Source: CADEED01 sp041395625
GTDB taxonomy: Bacteria; Pseudomonadota; Gammaproteobacteria; Steroidobacterales; Steroidobacteraceae
Length of the DNA: 64,000 nucleotides
NCBI GenBank assembly: GCA_041395625.1
Contig: JAWLAE010000002.1
Location: forward strand, 434,001-498,000
Direction of reading: 5' to 3'
In this document: one piece after another, positions 54,102 through 64,000 of the stretch
Position numbering within the stretch: position 1 is the first letter of the stretch
Layout: each line of letters starts with the position of its first letter
Position numbers and translations under genes: made by a program
The notes under the pieces: model-generated
What the model was told of the DNA's origin: nothing
The model's database searches: none
The model's input: only the letters and a program-made list of their open reading frames with translations

Positions 54102-54905
54102 GCCAATTACATCATCCATACCGTATCGACCCGAGCCCTTCCCCGCCAGCCAGGCAGCCGCACGCAACGCCCCGCGGGCAAATACGCTGCGATCGGTTGC
54201 TTCGTGCCCGATTGTGACAAGTTCGCCTTGACCGGCGAGCCAAACCGTGTGTCGGCCGACCAGGTCCCCGGCGCGCAGCGACGCCAACCCGATCTCCCCC
54301 GAAACGCGGTCGCCACGGGACGTTCTGTCGGTTACGCACACATCGTCGAAGCGCACACCCCGGCCGGCCGCTGCTGCCTGGCCGAGCGCGATTGCAGTGC
54401 CTGAGGGCGCATCTCGCTTGTGCTTGTGGTGCGCCTCGACTATCTCGATATCGAAATCTTCCGGTAATAACTCCGCAGCCCGGCGCACGAGCGCTCGCAG
54501 CACTGCAACGCCGATACTCGTATTGGCTGCGATGAGCAGTGCGCCACGATTGCTGTGCTCCTCCAGCTGCACTTGCGACGCTGCGGACAGGCCGGTCGTA
54601 CAGATCACCAGTGGCACTTGGGCCGCCACGCATGCTCGTGCGTTTGCCTCGACCTGATCGGCGCGCGTGACATCGATCGCGACGCTGGCGTGCCGCAGTG
54701 CTGCCGCCAGATCGGCGCGGCACGGCACCCCGATCGGCACGCCGCCGGCTATCTCGCCCGCGTCGCGGCCCAGCGCCTCACTGTTTGCAGAAACGACGGC
54801 CGCGACGATCTCCACCGACGTATCGTCACGTGCATTGGCGATGATACTGCGGCCCATGCGCCCCGCCGCACCGATGATCGCCACTTTCACACCTGCACTA
54901 GCCAT
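54096..54905 (-). CDS. dapB: 4-hydroxy-tetrahydrodipicolinate reductase
   Basis: 269 aa from ATG 54905 (MASAGVKVAIIGAAGRMGRS, the NAD(P)-binding glycine motif). Lysine/diaminopimelate pathway. Active-site EAHHKHKRDAPSGTAIALG and IGLASLRAGDLVGRHTVWLAG are intact. The frame continues upstream through glpD without homology. It lies 16 bp after glpD, on the same strand. Confidence 0.97.
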   Translation of the reverse strand: MASAGVKVAIIGAAGRMGRSIIANARDDTSVEIVAAVVSANSEALGRDAGEIAGGVPIGVPCRADLAAALRHASVAIDVTRADQVEANARACVAAQVPLVICTTGLSAASQVQLEEHSNRGALLIAANTSIGVAVLRALVRRAAELLPEDFDIEIVEAHHKHKRDAPSGTAIALGQAAAAGRGVRFDDVCVTDRTSRGDRVSGEIGLASLRAGDLVGRHTVWLAGQGELVTIGHEATDRSVFARGALRAAAWLAGKGSGRYGMDDVIGL

Positions 54906-54921
54906 GCTTCGCAGTGTAACG

Positions 54922-56469
54922 CTAGCCGGGCGCCGGCCGCCCACCCGTGTGCTCACGCAGCCACGCTTCGAGCAGCACGGCTGCTTCCGCACCCAGGGGC
55001 AAGCCAAGTTTGCTGCGACGCCAAAGGATATCGGCAGCACTGCGCGCGAATTCATGCTGCAACAGATATCTGATCTCGCGCTCGTACAAGCCTGGCAACA
55101 CCTCGGCGCCCAATTGCTCGACCGAACTGGCGTCACCTAACAAGACCGCCACACGAGTACCATAGGCCCGCACGTAGCGCAGACACAGGTCCTCGGGTAG
55201 CCAGCCATGCTGCTGCCGAGCGGCTGCCGAGTAGCGCGCGAAATCTGCTTGCGGCATATCGCCCCCAGGCAGCGGTTGATCTCGTGTCCAGCCGGACCCC
55301 AAGCCGTCGATCTTCGTACCGAGCGCCGCTTGCAGCCGGTCGACCGCCTCTTCCGCCAGCCGCCGGTACGTCGTGATCTTGCCACTGAAAACCGACAGCA
55401 ACGGCGCACCCTCCGCGTTCACCACGAGCGAATAGTCGCGCGTCACTTTGGAAGCGTCGGTCGTGTGGTTAGCGAGCAGCGGTCGCAGACCGGAGTAGGT
55501 CGCCAACACGTCGCGGGGCGCCAGACTCTTGGCGAAATAGCGATTGGCCAGTGTACATAGATAAGCAACTTCCGCGGTCGAGATCGCGGCGGGCACCGGT
55601 TCCGCACCGACATCCACCTCCGTCGTGCCGATCAGCGTGTAATCCTGTTCATACGGGATCGCGAACACGATGCGATCGTCGGTCGTCTGAAAAATGTAGG
55701 CGAATTCGTGCTCGAACTGGCGCGCCACGATGATGTGGCTGCCCCGGATCAGTCGCGTCTGCGGTGCGTCCGTACTCCCGACGGCATGGCGTAGGAACTG
55801 ACCGGCCCATGGTCCTGTCGCGTTGACGAGCGCCCGCGCCGTCAGCGTCGTCTGTTGGCCGTCGACACCCTCGAGCACTACCTGCCAGCCGCCCGGCTGC
55901 CTTCGGGCACTGACGCAGCGCGTGCGCGTCAGCACGTGCGCACCCCGTTCGGCCGCGTCGACCGCATTGAGCACGACCAGTCGCGCGTCGTCGACCCAGG
56001 CGTCCGAATATTCGAATGCCAGCCGATAACTCGACTGCAGCGGCGCGCCAGCCGGATGACGCACAAGACGGATGAGGCGCGACGCGGGTAGTGCGCCACG
56101 GGGTGCCAGATGATCGTAGAGAAACAGCCCGAGGCGTATGAACCAGGCGGGATGCAGATGTGCGTCGTGCGGCAGCACGAACCGCATCGGCCAGATGATG
56201 TGTGGCGCGACCCGCAGCAGGACGGCACGTTCGCGCAAGGATTTGCGCACCAGCTTGAACCGGTACTGTTCGAGGTAGCGCAAACCGCCGTGGATCAGCT
56301 TGGTACTGGCTGAGGACGTATGTGCGGCCAGGTCGTCCTGTTCCACCAGCACCACACTCAGCTTGCGGCCAGCGGCGTCGCGCGCGATGCCCGCCCCGTT
56401 GATGCCGCCGCCCACCACCAAAAGATCGATCGTGGCTGGTACGGGTGGCTGCGCGAGAAACTCCGACAT
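54922..56469 (-). CDS. glpD: Aerobic glycerol-3-phosphate dehydrogenase
   Basis: 515 aa from ATG 56469 (MSEFLAQPPVPATIDLLVVGGGINGAGIARDAAGR, FAD-binding Rossmann motif). Further family blocks: SASTKLIHGGLRYLEQYRFKLVRKSLRERAVLL, HIIWPMRFVLPHDAHLHP and TYSGLRPLLA. Oxidises glycerol-3-phosphate and passes electrons to quinone at the inner membrane. It is divergent from glpK; the pair handles glycerol after uptake. No glpF or glpR was seen nearby. Confidence 0.97.
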   Translation of the reverse strand: MSEFLAQPPVPATIDLLVVGGGINGAGIARDAAGRKLSVVLVEQDDLAAHTSSASTKLIHGGLRYLEQYRFKLVRKSLRERAVLLRVAPHIIWPMRFVLPHDAHLHPAWFIRLGLFLYDHLAPRGALPASRLIRLVRHPAGAPLQSSYRLAFEYSDAWVDDARLVVLNAVDAAERGAHVLTRTRCVSARRQPGGWQVVLEGVDGQQTTLTARALVNATGPWAGQFLRHAVGSTDAPQTRLIRGSHIIVARQFEHEFAYIFQTTDDRIVFAIPYEQDYTLIGTTEVDVGAEPVPAAISTAEVAYLCTLANRYFAKSLAPRDVLATYSGLRPLLANHTTDASKVTRDYSLVVNAEGAPLLSVFSGKITTYRRLAEEAVDRLQAALGTKIDGLGSGWTRDQPLPGGDMPQADFARYSAAARQQHGWLPEDLCLRYVRAYGTRVAVLLGDASSVEQLGAEVLPGLYEREIRYLLQHEFARSAADILWRRSKLGLPLGAEAAVLLEAWLREHTGGRPAPG

Positions 56470-56545
56470 CGGTGGCACTCTAACTGAAAGCACATGCGCT
56501 GCGGCCGTGGTTTACGCGCGCCGCCGCCCGACGCATGATGTCCGC
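56470..56545. promoter_or_regulatory. glpD-glpK divergent intergenic region
   Basis: 76 bp that must contain both outward promoters. No clear GlpR-type operator or consensus boxes were recognised. Confidence 0.3.
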
Positions 56546-58063
56546 ATGGCAACCGATACGCCGTATGTACTGGCACTCGATCAGGGCACGACGAGTTCAC
56601 GCTCACTGCTCGTGGATCGTGGTGGTCATATAGTCGCGTCCGCGCAAGCCGAGCTAACACAGCATTTTCCGCGTGCCGGCTGGGTGGAACACGATCCCCA
56701 CGAGATTTTGTCGTCCCAGGTCGCAACGATCGCCGCCGTGCTCGCCCAGGCGGACGTACGACCGCAGCAGCTGGCGGCGGTAGGCGTCGCCAATCAGCGG
56801 GAAACAACCGTGCTGTGGGATCGTGTCAGCGGTCACCCCGTTGCGCCGGCAATCGTTTGGCAGGATCGACGCACCGCCACCCACTGCGACGAGTTACGAG
56901 CAGCTGGCGCGGAAGCGGCCGTCGTCGAGCGCACGGGTCTGCTGCTCGATCCGTATTTCTCCGGGACGAAGCTTGCGTGGCTGCTCGACAAGGTGCCCGG
57001 CGCGCGGCAGCGTGCGCAACGCGGCGAGCTTGCTTTCGGCACCGTCGACTCCTGGCTGGTCTACAAGTTGACTGGCCACCAGCATCACGTGACCGATGCC
57101 ACCAACGCCAGTCGCACGCTGCTCGCCAATCTTGCGACCGGCGAGTGGGATCCGCACATGCTCGAGCTGTTGCGCATCCCAAGCGAATGCCTGCCGCGCA
57201 TCGTACCAACCGCGTGTGCAGATACGCAGCTGGTGGCCAACATCGCGGGTCACGGCGTGCCGCTCACTGGAATCGCGGGCGATCAACATGCCGCCCTGTT
57301 CGGCCAGACCTGCTTCGAGTCGGGCATGGCCAAGAACACCTACGGCACCGGGTGTTTCCTGTTGGCAAACACCGGGGCGGTGCCGCGGCGTTCGTCGCAC
57401 CGGTTGCTCAGTACCGTAGCCTGGCAACTGGCGGATGAGCGGCGCTACGCGCTCGAGGGCAGCGTGTTCATCGGCGGTGCCGTCGTGCAATGGCTGCGGG
57501 ACGGGCTCGGATTCATCCGCGACGCGACCGAGGTCGAACAGCTGGCGGCGAGCGTTCCTGACAGCGATGGCGTCTATTGCGTCCCAGCCTTCACCGGCCT
57601 CGGCAGTCCGCACTGGGACCCCTATGCCCGCGGCGCGTTCTTCGGCCTGACGCGTGGCACGACGCGCGGCCATCTCGCACGGGCGGCGCTCGAAAGCATC
57701 GCCTTCCAGAGTGCCGACCTGCTCACAGCCATGCAGGCCGATGGCGGCGCGCCGATCACTGAACTGCGCGTGGACGGCGGCGCGTCTGCTAACAACCTGC
57801 TGATGCAGTTTCAGGCCGACGTTCTGGGCATCCCCGTCGTTCGGCCTCGCTACGCCGAGACCACCGCGCTGGGCGCCGCCTACCTCGCGGGCCTTGGGGT
57901 CGGGTTCTGGCCGTCGCTGGCCATGCTCGCCGACGTGTGGCGGTGTGAGCGCCGCTTCGTACCACAGATGGCGCCGGGCATTGCCGCGTCTCGACGGGCC
58001 GAATGGACGCGTGCCGTCGAGCGCACCCGTGGCTGGTCGCACAAACAGGACCTGAACGTTTAG
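56546..58063 (+). CDS. glpK: Glycerol kinase
   Basis: 505 aa from ATG 56546 (MATDTPYVLALDQGTTSSRSLLVDRGG). FGGY family: QHFPRAGWVEHDPHEI, NQRETTVLWDR, IVWQDRRTA, GTVDSWLVYKLTG, KNTYGTGCFLLANTG and the C-terminal ATP-site ELRVDGGASANNLLMQFQAD. Phosphorylates glycerol to the GlpD substrate. The open frame extends to 56300 inside glpD and is not coding there. Confidence 0.98.
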   Translation: MATDTPYVLALDQGTTSSRSLLVDRGGHIVASAQAELTQHFPRAGWVEHDPHEILSSQVATIAAVLAQADVRPQQLAAVGVANQRETTVLWDRVSGHPVAPAIVWQDRRTATHCDELRAAGAEAAVVERTGLLLDPYFSGTKLAWLLDKVPGARQRAQRGELAFGTVDSWLVYKLTGHQHHVTDATNASRTLLANLATGEWDPHMLELLRIPSECLPRIVPTACADTQLVANIAGHGVPLTGIAGDQHAALFGQTCFESGMAKNTYGTGCFLLANTGAVPRRSSHRLLSTVAWQLADERRYALEGSVFIGGAVVQWLRDGLGFIRDATEVEQLAASVPDSDGVYCVPAFTGLGSPHWDPYARGAFFGLTRGTTRGHLARAALESIAFQSADLLTAMQADGGAPITELRVDGGASANNLLMQFQADVLGIPVVRPRYAETTALGAAYLAGLGVGFWPSLAMLADVWRCERRFVPQMAPGIAASRRAEWTRAVERTRGWSHKQDLNV

Positions 58064-58073
58064 ACTGCCGCCC

Positions 58074-59045
58074 ATGAAATCCGTGCTGGTACTGCTCGCG
58101 ATCGCCGCCGTTGCGCTCGGCGGATTTTCCTGGCAAAGCCGGCAGGCGTTACGTGGCGCAGAGGCCCGGCTGACGGCTGAACGTGCGCAGCGCGAACGAC
58201 TCGAGCAGCGACTGCGGCAGCTGGAAGAATCGTTGCAGTCCTGGCCGGCGCCAGCGTCGCTGCCACCACCCACTCCTAACAACTCACCGCAACTGATGCC
58301 ACCGCCAGTACGCGCCAGCAAGGAACCGGACGCGGCGGCAGCTGAACGCCGCTTCGTAGCGGACATCCTGACCAACCCAGCGCGTCGTGAAGCCTACATG
58401 GCGCAACACCGGATGATCGCACGTCTGCAGTACGGCGAGCTCATCAAGCGCCTGGAGCTCACCCCGGCCGAGACGGATTCGCTGCTCGAGATCCTGGCGC
58501 AGCGGCAAATGGCCATGCTCGGGCGCAATCTCGGCGTACAAACCGCCGATCCGGCGACGTTGCGCCGACTGACCGAAGAACTCGACAATGCCGAAGCCAG
58601 CGACATCAATGCGCTGCTAGGAGCTGACAAAGCCGCGCGCTTCGCCAACTACCGCGCCACGCTGCAGGAACGCTCGATGCTGACCCCGTTGGTGCAGGAA
58701 CTCGATCTCGCTGGCATGCCGCTCAAGCCCAGTCAGGTCGATGAGCTGGCGCGCATTCTGCAACAGGAGAATGCCGCGATGCGTGAGAACGCGCCGGTCT
58801 CACCGAGCGCGCTGCCCAACCCGATCAGCAATGCTGCGCCCGTCGAAATAACCGCCGATGACCAACGTGCCTACGCCAAGCGCATGCTCGACTGGCAGGA
58901 AGAACTCAACAAGCGCATCGCGGATCGCACGGCGCAGGTGCTATCACCGCAGCAGCAAATACGTTTCGTAGCTGGTCAACAGCAGCAGATCGAACTGCAG
59001 CGCCTCAGCATGGCCCTGATCGAGCCGGATGCACCAACGGACTAA
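58074..59045 (+). CDS. Unrecognised membrane-anchored helical protein
   Basis: 323 aa; no family recognised. N-terminal membrane anchor (SVLVLLAIAAVALGGFSW), a coiled coil (about residues 28-55, RLTAERAQRERLEQRLRQLEESL), a Pro-rich linker (PAPASLPPPTPNNSP) and a helical periplasmic domain with FVADILTNPARREAYMAQHR and ITADDQRAYAKRMLDWQEELN. Starts 10 bp after glpK, so probably co-transcribed. Its stop overlaps the convergent dnaJ stop by 4 bp. Confidence 0.8.
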   Translation: MKSVLVLLAIAAVALGGFSWQSRQALRGAEARLTAERAQRERLEQRLRQLEESLQSWPAPASLPPPTPNNSPQLMPPPVRASKEPDAAAAERRFVADILTNPARREAYMAQHRMIARLQYGELIKRLELTPAETDSLLEILAQRQMAMLGRNLGVQTADPATLRRLTEELDNAEASDINALLGADKAARFANYRATLQERSMLTPLVQELDLAGMPLKPSQVDELARILQQENAAMRENAPVSPSALPNPISNAAPVEITADDQRAYAKRMLDWQEELNKRIADRTAQVLSPQQQIRFVAGQQQQIELQRLSMALIEPDAPTD

Positions 59046-60181
59046 CTTACGCCGCCGGTGAAGAAGCGCTTGACGCCTTCGAAGAAGCTCGCCTCGCGCG
59101 GTGCATGACTCTGGCCGTCTGCCGACAGCGACTGGTCGAACTTGCGCAGCATCTCGCGCTGCTCGGCTGAGAGCTTGACGGGCGTCTCCACGACTACACG
59201 ACAGAACAGATCGCCGCGCGCTCCGCCCCGCACCGGCTTGACACCCTTGTCGCGCAGACGGAAGACCCGGCCCGATTGCGTCTCCGCGGGTACCTTCAAT
59301 GACACTTTGCCATCGAGGGTGGGCACCTCGACGCTGCCCCCCAGCACTGCGGTGGCAAAACTGATCGGCACTTCGCAGGACAGATGCTCACCGTCGCGTT
59401 CGAAGATGTCGTGCTCACGAACATGGATTTCGACGTACAGGTCACCTGGTGGCCCACCATTTCGTCCGGCCTCGCCCTCGCCGCTCAGACGAATGCGATC
59501 GCCAGTGTCGACGCCGGCTGGCACCTTGACCGCCAGTTGCTTGCTGCGCCGGATACGACCCTGCCCGAGACAGGTATCGCACGGATTCTTGATGACGGTG
59601 CCGAGACCACGGCACCGCGGACAGGTTTGCTGCAGCTGAAAGAACCCCTGCGAAATGCGCACCTGGCCATTGCCGCCGCAGGTTTCGCAGGTCTCCGACT
59701 TGTGACCCTTGGCCGCACCGCTGCCGCCACAGGTGTCGCACTCGAACAACTTCTGCACCTGAATCTCGACGCTGGCGCCGAACACCGCTTTGTCGAGATC
59801 GAGCTCCAGATCGTACTTGAGATCAGCGCCGCGAAACACCTGCGAGCGGCCACCGCCGCCACGCCGCTGGCCACCGAAGATGTCGCCGAACACGTCACCG
59901 AAGATGTCGCTGAACGCATCCGCGCCGCCGCCAAAGCCGCCCTGGCGTCGCGACGCGTCCACGCCCGCATGACCATGTTGGTCATAGGCGGCGCGCGTGC
60001 CCGGCTCCGACAGCACTTCGTAGGCTTCTTTCGCCTCCTTGAACTTGCTTTCTGCCTCGGCGTCGTCCGGATTTCGATCGGGATGAAACTTCATGGCAAG
60101 CCGGCGATACGCCTTCTTGATGTCCGCTTCGGATGCGGTACGCGGCAGATCCAGAATTTTGTAGTAGTCGCGTTTGCTCAT
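59042..60181 (-). CDS. dnaJ: Chaperone protein DnaJ
   Basis: 379 aa. J domain with HPD (MKFHPDRNPDDAEAESKFKEAKEAYEVL), Gly-rich linker (GGFGGGADAFSDIFGDVFGDIFGGQRRGGGGR), four CxxCxGxG zinc repeats (CDTCGGSG, CETCGGNG, CPRCRGLG, CDTCLGQG) and the C-terminal substrate domain. Co-chaperone of DnaK. Two hairpins lie between dnaK and dnaJ. Confidence 0.98.
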   Translation of the reverse strand: MSKRDYYKILDLPRTASEADIKKAYRRLAMKFHPDRNPDDAEAESKFKEAKEAYEVLSEPGTRAAYDQHGHAGVDASRRQGGFGGGADAFSDIFGDVFGDIFGGQRRGGGGRSQVFRGADLKYDLELDLDKAVFGASVEIQVQKLFECDTCGGSGAAKGHKSETCETCGGNGQVRISQGFFQLQQTCPRCRGLGTVIKNPCDTCLGQGRIRRSKQLAVKVPAGVDTGDRIRLSGEGEAGRNGGPPGDLYVEIHVREHDIFERDGEHLSCEVPISFATAVLGGSVEVPTLDGKVSLKVPAETQSGRVFRLRDKGVKPVRGGARGDLFCRVVVETPVKLSAEQREMLRKFDQSLSADGQSHAPREASFFEGVKRFFTGGVS

Positions 60182-60200
60182 GCTTGCTCAAGACAGCGCA

Positions 60201-60272
60201 AAGCCGGGGGGCGCTGTCGCGCCCCACGGCTTGCCGGCAGTTGACTGGCAGGGCGACGTTCGTGCGCCCTGC
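60201..60272 (-). promoter_or_regulatory. Paired hairpins between dnaK and dnaJ
   Basis: Hairpin 1 (60201-60232): AAGCCG outer stem plus GGGGCGC-TGTC-GCGCCCC. Hairpin 2 (60248-60272): GCAGGGCG/CGCCCTGC. Neither has a long T tract on the minus strand, so processing or partial attenuation, which would lower DnaJ relative to DnaK, is more likely than full termination. Confidence 0.5.
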
Positions 60273-60281
60273 TCCCTTACC

Positions 60282-62231
<1,950 letters not shown>

Positions 62232-62301
62232 GACGTTTCAATCTCCAAAAAAACTGTTTGCAGCAGACCGTCGTTCCACAGCTGGCAATCTACCTGCTGC
62301 T

Positions 62302-62332
62302 CTATGTGTGTCCTGCGCCTGCGTCTTTCAAG
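62302..62332 (-). promoter_or_regulatory. Candidate sigma32 heat-shock promoter for dnaK
   Basis: Minus-strand CTTGAAA (62332-62326) is a perfect sigma32 -35, followed after 15 bp by CACACATAG (62310-62302), a partial match to CCCCATNTA. It is about 70 bp upstream of the dnaK ATG. Confidence 0.45.
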
Positions 62333-62348
62333 CGGGCCGCGCACCTGA

Positions 62349-62885
62349 CTACTCCTGCGCGACCACGACGCGAGCGGGCCGCAGCAAGCGCCCATTCAGT
62401 TGATAGCCGCGCTGCACGACCGCCAGCACGGTTCCTGGCGCCGCATCCGCCGACGGCTGCGTCAGCATGGCTTCGTGCAACTCCGGATCAAACGGCTTAC
62501 CCACCGGATCGATCACCTCGATCTGGCTCTTCTCGAAGGCTTTTTCGAGCAGCCGCAAGGTGGCACTTTGGCCCTCGATCAGACTGGCCGCATCGGCTTT
62601 GTCAGCGTTCTGCATGGCCAGTTCGAGACTGTCCTTCACGGCCAGCAGCTCCTGGGCAAAGCGCTCGATGGCAAATTGCCGCGCGGAATCGAGATCGCGC
62701 GCCGCCCGCTTGCGGACGTTCTCGATCTCGGCCAGCGAACGCAGATACTGATCCCAATGACTCTTGGCACGCTCCTCCGAGGCTGCCAACTCCGCTTTCA
62801 ACTGCTCGTGCTCGACCAGTTCGGCAGCCGTCTCGGGCAGTACAGCGGTCTTGTCGTCATCCGCCTCTGTTCCGGATGTGCTCAC
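62349..62885 (-). CDS. grpE: Nucleotide exchange factor GrpE
   Basis: 178 aa, start GTG with GCGAGG upstream. Long N-terminal helix (LKAELAASEERAKSHWDQYLRSLAEIENVRKRAARDL), four-helix part and C-terminal beta domain (VIDPVGKPFDPELHEAMLTQPSADAAPGTVLAVVQRGYQLNGRLLRPARVVVAQ). Releases ADP from DnaK and acts as a thermosensor. Confidence 0.98.
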   Translation of the reverse strand: MSTSGTEADDDKTAVLPETAAELVEHEQLKAELAASEERAKSHWDQYLRSLAEIENVRKRAARDLDSARQFAIERFAQELLAVKDSLELAMQNADKADAASLIEGQSATLRLLEKAFEKSQIEVIDPVGKPFDPELHEAMLTQPSADAAPGTVLAVVQRGYQLNGRLLRPARVVVAQE

Positions 62886-62903
62886 CCGTTTACCTCGCCT
62901 TAA

Positions 62904-62943
62904 GTTATATTAATCAGATACTTGCAATCTGAATTGAAAGTAT
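62904..62943 (-). promoter_or_regulatory. AT-rich inverted repeat and candidate promoter between hrcA and grpE
   Basis: ATACTTGCAAT (62918-62928) and ATTGAAAGTAT (62933-62943) form an 11-bp inverted repeat (10 of 11 paired) with a 4-bp centre. A candidate minus-strand promoter TTCAGA-18 bp-TATAAC (62933-62904) overlaps it. It does not match the HrcA operator CIRCE. Confidence 0.4.
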
Positions 62944-62996
62944 TCCAGCGCTTGCACGCAGCGCTACGGCGAGTGATGGGGACGAACTGGCGTGAT

Positions 62997-64000
62997 TCAA
63001 GGGCGCCGCGACAACGCCGCGCCGAGGAGCTTGGCGGACAGATCGACGATCGGGATGACCCGCTCGTAAGCCATGCGCGTCGGGCCGATCACACCCAGCA
63101 CGCCAAGTACTTCCGTGTCTGAGCTATATGGCGCGGTGACGACACTGCAGTCGTCCAGAATCTGGTAGCCCGACTCCTGGCCGATGAAGATATGTACGCC
63201 GTCAGCACGCAAGCTGTGATCGAGCAGGTGCAGAATGTCGCGCTTCTCGGTAAACGCCTCGAACAGGCGCCGCAGCTTCTCGACCGAGGCGAGCTCGCCG
63301 ACGCCCATCAGATTGGTTTCACCAGCCATGACGTACTCGAGCTCGCGCTTGCTGCTGTCATTGAACACCTGATCGGCAACCGTGATGGCATCCTTCATCA
63401 AAGCGTTCATCGTCTCGCGCGCTTCATGCATCTGGCGCAGGATCTCCTGGCGCACCTGTGTCAGCGTGCGACCGCGAACCTGTTCATTGAGGAAGTTCGC
63501 CGCACTACGGAATTCATCTGGCGAGAAGTAGCGTTCCAGTTGAATGATTCGGTTCTGCACCTCGCGGTCATCGAACACCAGCACCACGAGTGCGCGGTTT
63601 TCCGACAACGCGACGAATTCGATGTGGGTAATGGACGACTGGCGCGCCCGCGGCAACGTCACGACTCCAGCCAGTCGCGTGACGCTCGACAGCAGATTGG
63701 ACGCGGCTGCCACGAGCGCTTTGGAATCCTCGCCACCTGCGCCGAAGCGCGCACGCAGCTGATCGACATCGTCGTCGGAGAGCGTTTGGCCTGACCTGAG
63801 GATCGAATCGACGAAGAACCGGTACCCCTTGTCAGTCGGCACCCGACCAGCGGATGTGTGCGGCGAGGTGACGAAACCCAGCTGCTCGAGATCGGCGACG
63901 ATATTGCGGACCGTGGCCGAGGACAGCTGCAAACCCGAGTCGCGCGTCAGCGCGCGCGAGCCCACCGGCTGGCCATCGCGAATATAGCTCTCCACCAGCA
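62997..64000 (-). CDS. hrcA: Heat-inducible transcription repressor HrcA (5' end cut by window)
   Basis: The frame continues to the window edge; GTG 63995 is inside the conserved N-terminal helix ESYIRDGQPVGSRAL, so the true start lies beyond the window. The DNA-binding winged helix (SSATVRNIVADLEQLGFVTSPHTSAGRVPTDKGYRFFVD) and GAF-like body (IGQESGYQILDDCSVVTAPY, VIGPTRMAYERVIPIVD) are present. Represses chaperone genes through CIRCE in many bacteria; no CIRCE site was found in the part visible here. Confidence 0.96.
   Translation of the reverse strand, partial: LVESYIRDGQPVGSRALTRDSGLQLSSATVRNIVADLEQLGFVTSPHTSAGRVPTDKGYRFFVDSILRSGQTLSDDDVDQLRARFGAGGEDSKALVAAASNLLSSVTRLAGVVTLPRARQSSITHIEFVALSENRALVVLVFDDREVQNRIIQLERYFSPDEFRSAANFLNEQVRGRTLTQVRQEILRQMHEARETMNALMKDAITVADQVFNDSSKRELEYVMAGETNLMGVGELASVEKLRRLFEAFTEKRDILHLLDHSLRADGVHIFIGQESGYQILDDCSVVTAPYSSDTEVLGVLGVIGPTRMAYERVIPIVDLSAKLLGAALSRRP

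Noticed and set aside
62886..62996. CIRCE element for HrcA
   Set aside because: The sequence TTAGCACTC-N9-GAGTGCTAA is not present; the inverted repeat found there is different.

Overview
The window reads as one chromosomal segment of a high-GC gammaproteobacterium. Almost all genes are conserved housekeeping genes on the minus strand, and the backbone order is typical of gammaproteobacteria of the Xanthomonadales/Nevskiales/Steroidobacterales kind. In the minus-strand direction of transcription (right to left) it is hrcA-grpE-dnaK-dnaJ, dapB-carA-carB-greA, (yhbY divergent) ftsH-folP-glmM-tpiA-secG-tRNA-Leu, nuoA to nuoN, tRNA-fMet, rimP-nusA-infB-rbfA-truB-rpsO-pnp, and finally smc-zipA. 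No rRNA, CRISPR array, transposase or integrase was seen. The genus is not called.

Layout from left to right: partial zipA and smc (1-3911, minus); a plus-strand run queF, dksA, gluQ-like and phaR (4015-6895); the translation/RNA block pnp to rimP (6920-15474, minus); an accessory stretch (15.7-21.6 kb) with a secreted Cys-repeat protein, a K+ channel-like protein, an AhpD-like protein, an FGE-fold protein, a decayed SDR gene, a CBS protein and a luciferase-like oxidoreductase; tRNA-fMet and the complete 14-gene complex I operon (21.7-36.3 kb); tRNA-Leu, secG, tpiA, glmM, folP, ftsH (36.4-42.0 kb); divergent yhbY plus a large GGDEF-EAL protein (42.2-45.3 kb); a second accessory stretch (45.3-48.8 kb); greA-carB-carA-dapB with glpD (48.8-56.5 kb) and divergent glpK plus an unknown gene (56.5-59.0 kb); and dnaJ-dnaK-grpE-hrcA (59.0-64.0 kb, hrcA cut by the window end).

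The most unusual structure is in 45.28-48.79 kb. Three copies of a roughly 200-bp element share a 138-bp core of identical length. Each core is bracketed by a long inverted repeat (30, 34 and 24 bp perfect). The arm sequence is unrelated between copy A and copies B/C, yet it pairs perfectly within each copy; B and C differ at two arm positions, both changed on both arms. Copies A and B lie in the same orientation around a lipoprotein esterase gene. Copy C is inverted and sits directly behind greA. Each repeat therefore separates single cargo genes in a place where relatives have continuous housekeeping synteny.

Functionally the window combines translation initiation and ribosome maturation (infB, rbfA, rimP, rpsO), RNA decay (pnp), transcription elongation control (nusA, greA, dksA), respiration (nuo), envelope and division functions (zipA, glmM, secG, ftsH), carbamoyl phosphate and lysine precursor synthesis (carAB, dapB), glycerol use (glpD, glpK) and protein folding (dnaKJ-grpE with the HrcA repressor). 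A PhaR-type regulator and a PHB-depolymerase-like lipoprotein hint at polyhydroxyalkanoate metabolism. Other oddities: the gluQ-like gene has no canonical start codon, DksA has a long basic N-terminal tail and a nearly cysteine-free zinc finger, rlmE is absent from its usual place, and candidate leader structures precede carA and nuoA.
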